A stretch of DNA of 41,639 nucleotides, taken from Bacillota bacterium. GTDB taxonomy: Bacteria > Bacillota > Clostridia > Lachnospirales > Lachnospiraceae. The stretch spans positions 1 to 41,639 of the forward strand of contig JAEWIZ010000012.1 of NCBI GenBank assembly GCA_023386815.1, written 5' to 3'. The position numbers and the translations under genes were made by a program. This document shows positions 9,612-17,423 of the stretch, piece after piece. The notes below the pieces were generated by a model. The model searched no databases, was not told the DNA's origin, and saw only the letters and a list, made by a program, of their open reading frames with translations. The number at the start of each line of letters is the position of its first letter. Positions within the stretch are counted from its first letter, which is position 1.

Positions 9612-9959
9612 TTACTTTTGCATAATATGAATGGCAAAGCCGCCAAACTCGCCGTCTAGATAAACGTTCTTCAGTTTTCCATCCTCAGTATATGCGGCAG
9701 TGTCCATGTTGAAGGAGAAGCCCTTATCCTTTAACTCTTCTGCAGCAGCGGTCAAATCAGGTGTGCGCATAGCAATATGACCATTTGCACCCAGAAAAGG
9801 AGCCTTCATACACTCAAAATATGGGCCGCCAAATTCGGACTTTTGTCCGTGACGAGGCTCCAGGTTAAACATCATGCTCAGAAGTTGAGCTAGTTTTTCT
9901 GCCTCGAGAACATTTGGGGTGTTGATGCCGATATGCTCTAGTTCAAATTTATTATTCAT
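9612..9959 (-). CDS. VOC (glyoxalase/dioxygenase superfamily) protein
   Basis: 115 residues from the ATG at 9959, which has GAGGT 6 nt upstream; an ATG two codons earlier would abut the ribosome binding site. It begins FELEHIGINTPN, the typical first beta-alpha-beta strand of a VOC half-module with a metal-ligand His, and has a second repeat ending FGGFAIHIMQK with a possible second His. Residues such as GHIAMRTPDL fit the mid-domain His/Glu region. It is one VOC module long, so it probably works as a dimer. It lies 123 nt behind the permease gene of the acid-sugar operon on the same strand and may belong to it, perhaps as an isomerase, epimerase or aldehyde-handling enzyme. Substrate cannot be told from sequence. 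Confidence 0.75.
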   Translation of the reverse strand: MNNKFELEHIGINTPNVLEAEKLAQLLSMMFNLEPRHGQKSEFGGPYFECMKAPFLGANGHIAMRTPDLTAAAEELKDKGFSFNMDTAAYTEDGKLKNVYLDGEFGGFAIHIMQK

Positions 9960-10088
9960 AATCATACCTCTTTCTCAAAATGTCGCAAGATTATCCGATT
10001 CCTATCGTTGAATACTTTTGAATTCCTCTTAGGCAATACAATCTTAATTGGATCAAAAGAATTACCCTTCATTATGTAACTTAGAAGC

Positions 10089-11369
10089 CTACATTGGGAA
10101 CAGCAGCAAAGCTCCGGCAGTTAAAGCAATTAAGCGGATGAAGTACATCGGAACTGTATATTTCCAAAACTCTATTAGCTTGTACCTACCAATTCCCATT
10201 ACCATAGCTGGCATACCGTCAATTGGTAAGAAATGGCCGTTCCAGCCTGAAACTACGATTGCAGCTGCGGCAGCAGTTGGATTTAGACCCAAACTCATGC
10301 AGGTAGCAATTGCCATAGGTGCAAATACATATACAGTACCTATCGTGGACCCAGTAAGGGTTGCAAGTACACTTGTCAGTATACAGAAAACTAAAATCAG
10401 AACGAAAGGATTGATGTTAGCGCCAAGCATATTGGCCACAGTTTCACCAACCAAAGCGGTTAAGCCTGTACTTCCAAGCGCATCGGCAACACCGATAACA
10501 CCCGCAGACATCAAAATAATCGGAGCACCGATGTTGTTACGAACTTCATCGAAATTCAAAACACCGATCGCTAAAACTAAACAGGCAGATAACCCTGGAA
10601 TCATATATGCTGCATCGCCAACTTTACTTTGAAGAATCATACCAACAACAGCTGCAATAAAGGCAGCATACGTTGTATACTCTTTCCATTTTGGTAAACT
10701 GTAAACTGTTTCTTTAGACTTATCAGCGCCAACTACTGTATCTTCAATATTTTTGTTGGGTAGAACTTTATAACCAATTAAAGCCCATGCTAGATAAGCT
10801 AAGGAAAGTATTAAGTTTACAATAGAGAATTTTGCCAAGGAAACATTCGTAACCGTTGAGCCCGCAGCTGCTAAAACAGCAATAACAATACCATATTGTA
10901 AGGTAACGTTTATCGGAATTAATGGATGGTTACATGCGAAACCAGCAGCAGCAATAACTTTACCACGTGGTAACTTGTCAGAATACTGTATCGTTGACAA
11001 GATACCTAACGTAAGAACATAGAATGCAGTTGAGCCTGTGCCGAATATACTGCTAGCTAACATAACGATAATAAATAACAGTATATATGCCTTAAATCCA
11101 CCTTTGTTAGCCATATTCAAAATTGTTCTTCTGAAGGAACCCATAAGGCTGGTTTTCTGTAGAGCTGCCACGATTGCCATGAAAGAGGCAAGCATAATAA
11201 TAGTAGCGTTAGAAAAACCACCGAAAGCAGTCTTGATATCGGTTATTCCAAAAAGAACCATTAGCAAACATGCGAGAATTGGAGGTGCACCGAATGGAAG
11301 TTTGTCTGTCATGATTAAAATAATCATGAGTAAAGTAATAGCAAGAGCAATAATCATTGGAATAGTCAT
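10089..11369 (-). CDS. SLC13/DASS-type anion permease (predicted acid-sugar transporter)
   Basis: 426 residues, almost entirely hydrophobic, with about ten to twelve membrane segments and no signal peptide. The two halves carry the re-entrant Ser/Thr motifs of the divalent anion:Na+ symporter/ion transporter superfamily: FGTGSTAF near residue 110 and LTGSTIGTVY near 340. It begins TIPMIIALAITLLMIILIMTDKLPFGAPP, like SLC13 permeases that carry di- and hydroxycarboxylates. It is the last of the enzyme genes, 26 nt after the PdxA-like gene, so the operon probably brings its own substrate into the cell as an anion. The family is clear; substrate is inference from the operon. Confidence 0.85.
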   Translation of the reverse strand: MTIPMIIALAITLLMIILIMTDKLPFGAPPILACLLMVLFGITDIKTAFGGFSNATIIMLASFMAIVAALQKTSLMGSFRRTILNMANKGGFKAYILLFIIVMLASSIFGTGSTAFYVLTLGILSTIQYSDKLPRGKVIAAAGFACNHPLIPINVTLQYGIVIAVLAAAGSTVTNVSLAKFSIVNLILSLAYLAWALIGYKVLPNKNIEDTVVGADKSKETVYSLPKWKEYTTYAAFIAAVVGMILQSKVGDAAYMIPGLSACLVLAIGVLNFDEVRNNIGAPIILMSAGVIGVADALGSTGLTALVGETVANMLGANINPFVLILVFCILTSVLATLTGSTIGTVYVFAPMAIATCMSLGLNPTAAAAAIVVSGWNGHFLPIDGMPAMVMGIGRYKLIEFWKYTVPMYFIRLIALTAGALLLFPM

Positions 11370-11395
11370 TTGTTTAAATTCCTCTCTTTATAGGA

Positions 11396-12499
11396 TTATT
11401 TTTTTGCAGCTTCTTTCTTAGCATTAACCATAAGGATGGCATAATCTATGGCATTGACCAGACTCAGCGCGCTAGAGCGACCGCTGCCTGCAAGGTCGAT
11501 ACCGGTGCCATGGTCAACGCTGGCACGAATGATAGGCAGACCCAGGGTAACGTTAACACCTTCAACAGCCTCCCAATGCTTCTCCTCACGGTTATAAACA
11601 AAGCCTTTCACCTTAAGTGGGATATGGCCTTGATCGTGGTACATAGCAACAACGATATCATACCAGCCTCCCAAGGCCTTAGAGAATACTGTATCGGGGG
11701 GGGTTGGTCTCTTTTCTGGGATGATGATACCCTCAGCCATGGCAGCTTCGATGGCAGGTTGGATCTCTTTTTCTTCCTCCCAGCCAAACATTCCATTCTC
11801 ACCACAATGGGGATTCAGCCCTGCAACGCCAATTTTAGGTTCTTTAATTCCCAGTGCTTTGCAGCCTTCGTTGGCAATACGGATGCAATCTAAGACACGA
11901 TCCTTCTTGACACGATCACAGGCTTCCCGTAAGGAAACATGAGTAGACACATGAACTACTCGCAGATCACCGTGTGCCAGCATCATGGTGTACTTAGGTG
12001 TATTCGTGTAATCAGCATATATCTCGGTATGGCCTGAGTAGTGATGCCCTGCCATGTTTATGGCTTCCTTACTTATGGCATTGGTAACCGTAGCATCGAT
12101 CTGTCCATCCATAGCCAGCTGTATCACTTTCACGACATACTGGAAGGCTGCCTCTCCACCGAGAGCACAGGCTCCCACGCCAAATGGCTTTGGTAGCTCC
12201 AGCGTAGAGGTATCGGGAATATCATCCGCCGGAATCAGCTTCAAGTCCATCAGGTCGATGGTGCCATAAGTGTACTTGCCTTCGGCGGGTGTGGACACCA
12301 CATTCAGCTCCAGATGAATACCGTGAACCTTCTCTGCCACCTTCAGAGCGTATGTCATGGATGTCTCATCACCTACTACCAAGGGTTTACATCGCTCGTA
12401 GATTTGTGCATCTGCCAGTGCAAGAACAGTGATTTCCGGGCCATTTCCAAAGGGATCCCCCATGGAAATGCCAATCATAGGTTTCAATTGAATACTCAT
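11396..12499 (-). CDS. PdxA-family 4-phosphate dehydrogenase (PdxA2-type, acid-sugar catabolism)
   Basis: 367 residues, somewhat longer than the usual 330. Motifs of the 4-hydroxythreonine-4-phosphate dehydrogenase family are present: GISMGDPFGNGPE at the N-terminus and the three metal-binding His regions GHTEIYAD, VSTHVSLREA and MYHDQGHIPLK, with ASVDHGTGIDLAG at the C-terminus. The housekeeping enzyme makes pyridoxine precursor, but paralogs (PdxA2) next to DUF1537 kinases oxidise and decarboxylate D-threonate or D-erythronate 4-phosphate to dihydroxyacetone phosphate. The start lies one nucleotide after the stop of the aldolase gene, and no other B6 gene is near, so the catabolic role is favoured. 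The stereochemistry of its substrate is unknown. Confidence 0.88.
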   Translation of the reverse strand: MSIQLKPMIGISMGDPFGNGPEITVLALADAQIYERCKPLVVGDETSMTYALKVAEKVHGIHLELNVVSTPAEGKYTYGTIDLMDLKLIPADDIPDTSTLELPKPFGVGACALGGEAAFQYVVKVIQLAMDGQIDATVTNAISKEAINMAGHHYSGHTEIYADYTNTPKYTMMLAHGDLRVVHVSTHVSLREACDRVKKDRVLDCIRIANEGCKALGIKEPKIGVAGLNPHCGENGMFGWEEEKEIQPAIEAAMAEGIIIPEKRPTPPDTVFSKALGGWYDIVVAMYHDQGHIPLKVKGFVYNREEKHWEAVEGVNVTLGLPIIRASVDHGTGIDLAGSGRSSALSLVNAIDYAILMVNAKKEAAKK

Positions 12500-12500
12500 A

Positions 12501-13409
12501 TTAACACATCCCTTTATCAGCGTTTTCCTTTAAAACTAGTTTAAGTGCGTCAATGCCTTCATCGCATAGGTAATTGAAAGGACGGCGGCAGTCGCCTACC
12601 GGATAGCCAAGCAGAGAAACAGCCTTTTTAACAACTGTGTTCGGGTTGCCATATTTGAATACAGCGCGGAAGGAAGCGATGGAGTCTTGAGCGACTTTAG
12701 CCTCTTCAAGCTTACCGGCCTTAAACAGTTCATAAATAGATGCCAGAACATGAGGATATACATTGGCACATCCAGCAATACCACCTGCACCGCCTGCCTC
12801 AAGGCAAGGTAGAATTAGTGCATCGTTTCCGGATAAAACACGGAAGTCTTTGTCTAAGTCCTTTGTAAGATTGATGTAGGCAAGTAGGTTATCCCAGTCA
12901 CCGCTGGAATCCTTGGCACCCATGATGATGTCTACATCCTTCGCTAACTTTGCAACGGTCTCAGGTAGCAATTTATTGCCTGTTCGTGCAGGAATGTTAT
13001 ACAGAACGATTGGAATGTCAACATTCTTAGCAATTTCCACATAGTGGTCGTAAAGCTCTTTTTGTGAAGCAAGCGCAAAGCTAGGTGTGATAATGGAAAG
13101 CACATCGGCGCCAAGCTCCTGAGCCTTCTTGCTAATACGAATGGTATCGGCGGTGGAAATGCAGCCGGTACCTGCGTATATTGGAACGCGACCTTTTACT
13201 TGGTCAATCGTAGCCTCAAGAACCTGGATTTTTTCATTTTCACTTAGGATGTAACCTTCACCATTGGTTCCGAATGGAAATAGTCCATGAACGCCGCCCT
13301 CCAACATGCGTTCAATCTGGTTGCCCAGCTCCTTTAAATTGATCGATTCATCGGGATTCATTGGGGTAAGAATCGGTGGGATAATGCCTTGTAATTCAAC
13401 TTTCTTCAT
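12501..13409 (-). CDS. DHDPS/N-acetylneuraminate lyase family aldolase
   Basis: 302 residues, the normal length for class I pyruvate aldolases of this family. The pyruvate-binding motif is PFGTNGEGY (near residue 44), the catalytic Tyr lies in LYNIPARTGNKL, and the Schiff-base Lys is in MGAKDSSGDW near residue 165. KDSSGD is typical of lyases that cleave 2-keto-3-deoxy sugar acids or hydroxy-oxoacids rather than of lysine biosynthesis. The location between an alcohol dehydrogenase and a PdxA paralog argues the same. It has the ribosome binding site AAGGAGATCG before the ATG. Expected products are pyruvate and an aldehyde; the chain length of the aldehyde is unknown. Confidence 0.88.
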   Translation of the reverse strand: MKKVELQGIIPPILTPMNPDESINLKELGNQIERMLEGGVHGLFPFGTNGEGYILSENEKIQVLEATIDQVKGRVPIYAGTGCISTADTIRISKKAQELGADVLSIITPSFALASQKELYDHYVEIAKNVDIPIVLYNIPARTGNKLLPETVAKLAKDVDIIMGAKDSSGDWDNLLAYINLTKDLDKDFRVLSGNDALILPCLEAGGAGGIAGCANVYPHVLASIYELFKAGKLEEAKVAQDSIASFRAVFKYGNPNTVVKKAVSLLGYPVGDCRRPFNYLCDEGIDALKLVLKENADKGMC

Positions 13410-13441
13410 AAATACGATCTCCTTTTCTATTGTATCATTAT

Positions 13442-14605
13442 TTATAGGATTTCTAAGTACAGATTTCTTGCATCCTCTGCGGTTACAAGACGCATATTAT
13501 TTACCAGCAAACGTTGCACTTGCATACCAGCTTCTACTAAACCATCCAAATCCTCCATCGGAACACCGAATTCCTTTAAGCTGGTCGGAATTTCTAAATG
13601 ACGTACAATTTCCTCAAGCTTCTGGATAACCCATTCCGCTTTTTCCTTCGTTGTCTGACAGATCTTTTCAGCATCACGACAGCAGCGATCATATACCAAA
13701 GCAAAACGCTCCTGACAGACAGGTGAATTAAAACGCATCACCGGTGCCAGTAAGATAGCATTGGAAACGCCATGGGCAATGTGATACTTGCCACCCAAAG
13801 GATAGCTTAGGGCGTGTACTGCTGTGGTACCGGAAGCTGTGATGGCAATTCCGGCATAGAATGCTGCTATCTGCATCTTGTTCTTAGCGTCCATAGCCTC
13901 GGGATCATCACAGGCCGGAATAATATTGTTTAAAATCAGATCAAGCGCTTCCATTGCAAAGGTGTCTGAGAATGGATTCGCCTTTTTGCTGGTGTAGCAC
14001 TCAATAGCGTGAGCTAAGGCATCCACTCCGGTAGCAGCAGCGATCTGTCTCGGTAAATTTTTAATCATGCGGGCATCTAATATCACATAATCGGCGATCA
14101 TATTTTCGTTAACTATGCCAACTTTCAGCTCTTTTTCCGGAACTGCGACAATGGCATTTGGAGTCACCTCCGCACCGGTGCCGGCGGTGGTGGGAATCAG
14201 AATCGTAGGGACACACTTTTTTGCACGCCCCGGCTCATCCAGTAGTTCCTTTACACCATATTCATCGGTTACAAGCACGCTGGCCAGCTTGGCAGCATCC
14301 AACACGCTTCCGCCGCCGCAGGCAATAATCATATCTGCGCCGCTTACTTTGAACCTGTCAACAATATTCTGCACCGCTGTGTAGGATGGCTCTGGTGGAA
14401 TCTCGTCCAGCACATAGTAATCTGCTCCCGCAGCCTTTACTGCAGCTTCCGGAAAATCAAACAAGCCGGAGGCAAGTATTCCCTTATCGGTAAACACGGC
14501 TACACGCTTAGCTTGATTACTCTTTAAGATTGCAGTGATATTGTCTATTGAATTTTCGCCGCCGTAGACAGCATGGGGCATTTTTAAATTATATACGGTT
14601 TGCAT
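13442..14605 (-). CDS. Iron-containing (group III) alcohol dehydrogenase
   Basis: 387 residues, the family length. The NAD(P)-binding GGGSVLDAAK lies near residue 97, PTTAGTGAEVTPNA near 140, and all four metal ligands are present: D and H in GVDALAHAIE, and two H in AVHALSYPLGGKYHIAHG. It probably reduces or oxidises the aldehyde made by the neighbouring aldolase, or a hydroxyacid intermediate such as an L-threonate or 4-hydroxybutyrate-like compound. It sits inside the operon, 32 nt before the aldolase gene and 54 nt after the sialidase-like gene. Substrate is inference only. Confidence 0.9.
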   Translation of the reverse strand: MQTVYNLKMPHAVYGGENSIDNITAILKSNQAKRVAVFTDKGILASGLFDFPEAAVKAAGADYYVLDEIPPEPSYTAVQNIVDRFKVSGADMIIACGGGSVLDAAKLASVLVTDEYGVKELLDEPGRAKKCVPTILIPTTAGTGAEVTPNAIVAVPEKELKVGIVNENMIADYVILDARMIKNLPRQIAAATGVDALAHAIECYTSKKANPFSDTFAMEALDLILNNIIPACDDPEAMDAKNKMQIAAFYAGIAITASGTTAVHALSYPLGGKYHIAHGVSNAILLAPVMRFNSPVCQERFALVYDRCCRDAEKICQTTKEKAEWVIQKLEEIVRHLEIPTSLKEFGVPMEDLDGLVEAGMQVQRLLVNNMRLVTAEDARNLYLEIL

Positions 14606-14659
14606 CTGATATCACTCCTATTGGTATCTATTTCTAAAATACATTCTAGTAGATGTTAC

Positions 14660-15823
14660 TTATTTTGTGCCCTCGCCGGAAGTGGGATTGTACACACCGA
14701 CGTACTCACGTTTTGCACCGATAACGTCATCCTCTGTAAAGCTAACATATTTTATGCACTTACGGGTGTAGGCTGCGTAGGTTAGATGCAGTCTACCATC
14801 GGTGCTCTGCATCAGGTACGGGTACTCGTACTGCTTGTTGTTTGTTTTGTTCTCCTCACCCATGTATCCCTCACCACGTTCCATGAAACGAATTAAAGGG
14901 AAGGTTAGGCCGCCGTCTTCGGACAGTGCAACAGCAACCGGGCAACGCAGGCCCGGCCATGCAGCTTTGCCTGGAACGGGAGCTGGAGTGCAGGTGGGGT
15001 TATATGCCACAGCAACACGACCGCTTTTGGTGCGGATAGCACTGATCGAGGAGTTATTGTTAGGCAATGGAGTAGGTTTCGGTTCCGACCAGGTTTCACC
15101 CCAGTCCAGAGATTCACTACGGTAGACATTGTCAGCTTCACGGCTGCGCATGAAAGCTACCAGATGTCCATCATCAAGCTCCACAACAGTAGGATGAACA
15201 CGACCACGGCTGTTCGGCATTTCTACCATGCGCCAAGACTTGCCCTGGTCATCAGAAATCTGAAAAACGCTAGGGTCACCGGACAAGCCTTCTTTAGAGT
15301 CGGTGCATAGCCAGTTGCCAAAAATCCAACGACCATTTTTCAGTATCTGAATAGGCTGGCGACAAAAGCTGCCTTCTCTTGGGAATACCGTTTCATAGTC
15401 GCTCCAAGTTAGTCCGCCATCAAAGCTCTTTTGGCATCTGATTTGTGAGGTGAACTGCATGTTGTCTTTGCCCGCAATACGATCCAATTGCGCGGTGTAC
15501 ATACACCAGACAGCACCGTCAGGCCCATAGAATAAAGATGGATTCTGCTCGCTGCGCTTTGGGTCACCGGAAACGGAGACCGGCTCCGCCCACCTGTTGG
15601 CACCCTTTGGAAGACGGGCACATACGATATGCACGTCGGCTTCCCCTTCATAAGTTCCCGCAAACCAGCAGCACAGTAGGTCACCGTTTGGTAATTCCAG
15701 CATAGCAGGAGAATGACAGGTAGCGAAAGGGCCAGGAGGTACCATGGATTCCACAGTACCCATTTCTTCATTGCGGTAGATAATTCCGTCTAAAGTCAAG
15801 CCAGGAAGAGTAGGATAATTCAT
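14660..15823 (-). CDS. BNR/sialidase-fold protein without signal peptide
   Basis: 387 residues from the ATG at 15823, which has AAGGAGG 6 nt upstream; the longer reading frame to 15859 has no such site. It is a six-bladed beta-propeller of the sialidase superfamily with four clear Asp-boxes: SFDGGLTW, SDDQGKSW, SLDWGETW and SEDGGLTF. It lacks a signal peptide or membrane anchor, so it should act in the cytoplasm, unlike typical exo-sialidases. The sequence does not show the FRIP motif of GH33 sialidases. In this operon it could be an intracellular glycosidase or lyase that supplies the acid sugar to the aldolase. It should not be called a neuraminidase on this evidence alone. Confidence 0.8.
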   Translation of the reverse strand: MNYPTLPGLTLDGIIYRNEEMGTVESMVPPGPFATCHSPAMLELPNGDLLCCWFAGTYEGEADVHIVCARLPKGANRWAEPVSVSGDPKRSEQNPSLFYGPDGAVWCMYTAQLDRIAGKDNMQFTSQIRCQKSFDGGLTWSDYETVFPREGSFCRQPIQILKNGRWIFGNWLCTDSKEGLSGDPSVFQISDDQGKSWRMVEMPNSRGRVHPTVVELDDGHLVAFMRSREADNVYRSESLDWGETWSEPKPTPLPNNNSSISAIRTKSGRVAVAYNPTCTPAPVPGKAAWPGLRCPVAVALSEDGGLTFPLIRFMERGEGYMGEENKTNNKQYEYPYLMQSTDGRLHLTYAAYTRKCIKYVSFTEDDVIGAKREYVGVYNPTSGEGTK

Positions 15824-15936
15824 AATATGCCTCCTTATTCTGAGGATGAGTGCTTGCATTCCTTCTCAGAATGCAAACCTCTGTGTGAAAGTATTATTCT
15901 TCTACACTTATACCTCTAGTTAACATTTTTTTATAT

Positions 15937-17178
15937 TTAAGAAATCTTTGTTGCCAATTTTATAAGTAGATCTTGATCTCCAAAACCACCGGATTTAGAA
16001 ATAATATGATATGTTTTTTCTTTGTAAATAAATTTCGTTAATACCACACCAATATCCATTTCGCAAATTGGTGTCAACTCCGAAACGTCTACCGCTTGCA
16101 TTAACGCCATCAGCGTGTCGCCGCCGGTACACAAAAGAGTAGCCTTCAGACCATCGTCAAGCATTCGCTTAATCAAAGCTGCCAGATTCTCGGAAATTTG
16201 CACCCGAAGCTGTTCCGTTGTCAAGTTGTGTTCCCTTGCATAGATAACGGTATCCTCACTCCCTTCCGGATCATTAACATCAAGAATAAAACATTTTCCC
16301 ACGGATGTCTGTTCCAGCCACCTGTGAATACATTCGACCGCCAACTTACTATCCAACCATTCCCGTTCCAGCTTTTGAATGGGGTTCAAATTTACACGTG
16401 GATAGCCGTGTTCCTGTGCCACCTTCATTTGACGGATCGTTACTGGATTGACACTACCACAAGCGATAAACAAGGTATCGTTAAGCTTTGGTATTTTCGG
16501 TGCAGCTCCCTTCAAATTCAGCATATCTGCCAGAACCGCCGCAAACCCGGCACATCCTGCGCAAAGTCTTAGCTGCTCCAACCCCAGTTCTCTGCCGATG
16601 TGTTCCATATCTGCATCCGTTTCAGCATCAAATACCTGAATGCCGGGATTCGAAATCCTATACGCTTCCTTTCGTGGGTGTATCACCACCGGCATATTCG
16701 TTTGCTGGCCAAGGATTTCCTCCACTGCCGAGGTTAGAATCGGTTCAAATGGATCTTGGCCAAAAACACTTTCAGCCACAGGTACACCGTCGATATAGTG
16801 AATTCCCTCTCGGGTTACCCTGTTCAGTTTGGGAAAGGCAGGGAGAAACGGTAGGGTGTTGACACCTGCCCCATCCATCAGCGCTGTCAATTCACTGCCA
16901 ATATTCCCCCTCAGTGCGGAGTCTGTCTTTTTATAAATGTAAGCAATTCCTGCTTGAAATGCACTCTGCACTGTGCTATACACAACCTCATAGGCCTCCT
17001 GTGGTGGCAAATGTCTTGTTTCTGCTACCATTACTAAAACTTCCACCGTTTTTTCCACTCCCTGGAAATCATAGTTCAGATCTGTGACCACAATTGTTTC
17101 TGCACCCTTGGCTGCGAATTGCACGCCTGTGTCAAGTGCTCCCGTGAAGTCATCAGCGATGATTAAAAGTTGTACCAT
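15937..17178 (-). CDS. Four-carbon acid sugar kinase (DUF1537 family)
   Basis: 413 residues with both DUF1537 domains. The N-terminal substrate domain begins LLIIADDFTGALDTGVQFA and contains YKKTDSALRGNIG; the C-terminal nucleotide domain has CTGGDTLMAL and KSGGFGDQDLL near the end. Characterised members (DtnK, DenK, LtnK/OtnK) phosphorylate the 4-position of D-threonate, D-erythronate or L-threonate. With the PdxA paralog this gives a threonate/erythronate to DHAP route. First gene of the operon, ribosome binding site AGGAGG 7 nt before the ATG, and a palindromic operator 16 nt upstream. Family is firm, exact acid is not. Confidence 0.9.
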   Translation of the reverse strand: MVQLLIIADDFTGALDTGVQFAAKGAETIVVTDLNYDFQGVEKTVEVLVMVAETRHLPPQEAYEVVYSTVQSAFQAGIAYIYKKTDSALRGNIGSELTALMDGAGVNTLPFLPAFPKLNRVTREGIHYIDGVPVAESVFGQDPFEPILTSAVEEILGQQTNMPVVIHPRKEAYRISNPGIQVFDAETDADMEHIGRELGLEQLRLCAGCAGFAAVLADMLNLKGAAPKIPKLNDTLFIACGSVNPVTIRQMKVAQEHGYPRVNLNPIQKLEREWLDSKLAVECIHRWLEQTSVGKCFILDVNDPEGSEDTVIYAREHNLTTEQLRVQISENLAALIKRMLDDGLKATLLCTGGDTLMALMQAVDVSELTPICEMDIGVVLTKFIYKEKTYHIISKSGGFGDQDLLIKLATKIS

Positions 17179-17193
17179 ATATCAACCTCCTAT

Positions 17194-17210
17194 TGTTTCA
17201 TTTTGAAACA
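17194..17210. promoter_or_regulatory. Perfect palindromic operator upstream of the acid-sugar operon
   Basis: TGTTTCA-TTT-TGAAACA is a perfect 7-bp inverted repeat with a 3-bp spacer. It lies 16 bp upstream of the kinase ATG, in the expected 5' untranslated region, so binding there would most simply block transcription. Two related sites are at 17331-17347 and 17391-17407. The divergent Fis-HTH regulator is the obvious candidate protein. Confidence 0.65.
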
Positions 17211-17330
17211 CTTTGGAAGGGCTAATTCCTTATTTGTATATTTTCGAAATTGTTAATCCCTTTTGGTTCAAGTTTATATACATTTTATATAAATTATAAC
17301 GCTTTCGTCAAGTTATTTTCAGCTTTAAAA

Positions 17331-17347
17331 CGTTTACTTTTGAAACA
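17331..17347. promoter_or_regulatory. Second operator-like site in the divergent gap
   Basis: CGTTTAC-TTT-TGAAACA keeps one perfect half-site and the same 3-bp spacer as the palindrome at 17194-17210; the other half-site has two changes. It lies 14 bp upstream of the -35 of the regulator promoter. Confidence 0.4.
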
Positions 17348-17360
17348 GGCAAAAAATTTG

Positions 17361-17407
17361 TTGCTTAATTTTTGTGCATTTGTTATAATATGTTCAAATA
17401 TGAAACA
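17361..17407 (+). promoter_or_regulatory. Regulator promoter with overlapping operator
   Basis: TTGCTT (17361-17366), 17-bp spacer and TATAAT (17384-17389) form a sigma-70-type promoter, with TG at 17381 making an extended -10. The predicted start near 17396 falls inside TGTTCAA-ATA-TGAAACA (17391-17407), a third copy of the operator. This arrangement suggests negative autoregulation. It also excludes starts upstream of about 17396 for the regulator gene. Confidence 0.65.
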
Positions 17408-17423
17408 TTTTATTGAGGTGCTT

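Noticed and set aside
10048..10632. Plus-strand open frame of 194 codons
   Set aside because: It is the antisense shadow of the SLC13 permease gene, with low-complexity hydrophobic sequence and no ribosome binding site.
12501..13409. dapA of lysine biosynthesis
   Set aside because: The neighbours are sugar-acid genes and the KDSSGD motif is more typical of sugar-acid lyases; no other lysine gene is near.
14660..15823. Annotation as secreted neuraminidase
   Set aside because: No signal peptide, no FRIP motif seen; Asp-boxes alone do not define sialidase activity.
17179..17300. A -24/-12 sigma-54 promoter for the acid-sugar operon
   Set aside because: No TGGCAC-N5-TTGC-like sequence was found on the minus strand; the best -10 candidate is TATACA near 17240 without a clear -35.
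17250..17423. N-terminal extension of the PrpR_N regulator to 17250
   Set aside because: The frame would cover a good extended -10 promoter (17361-17389) and has no ribosome binding site; the PrpR_N domain begins right after the ATG at 17424.
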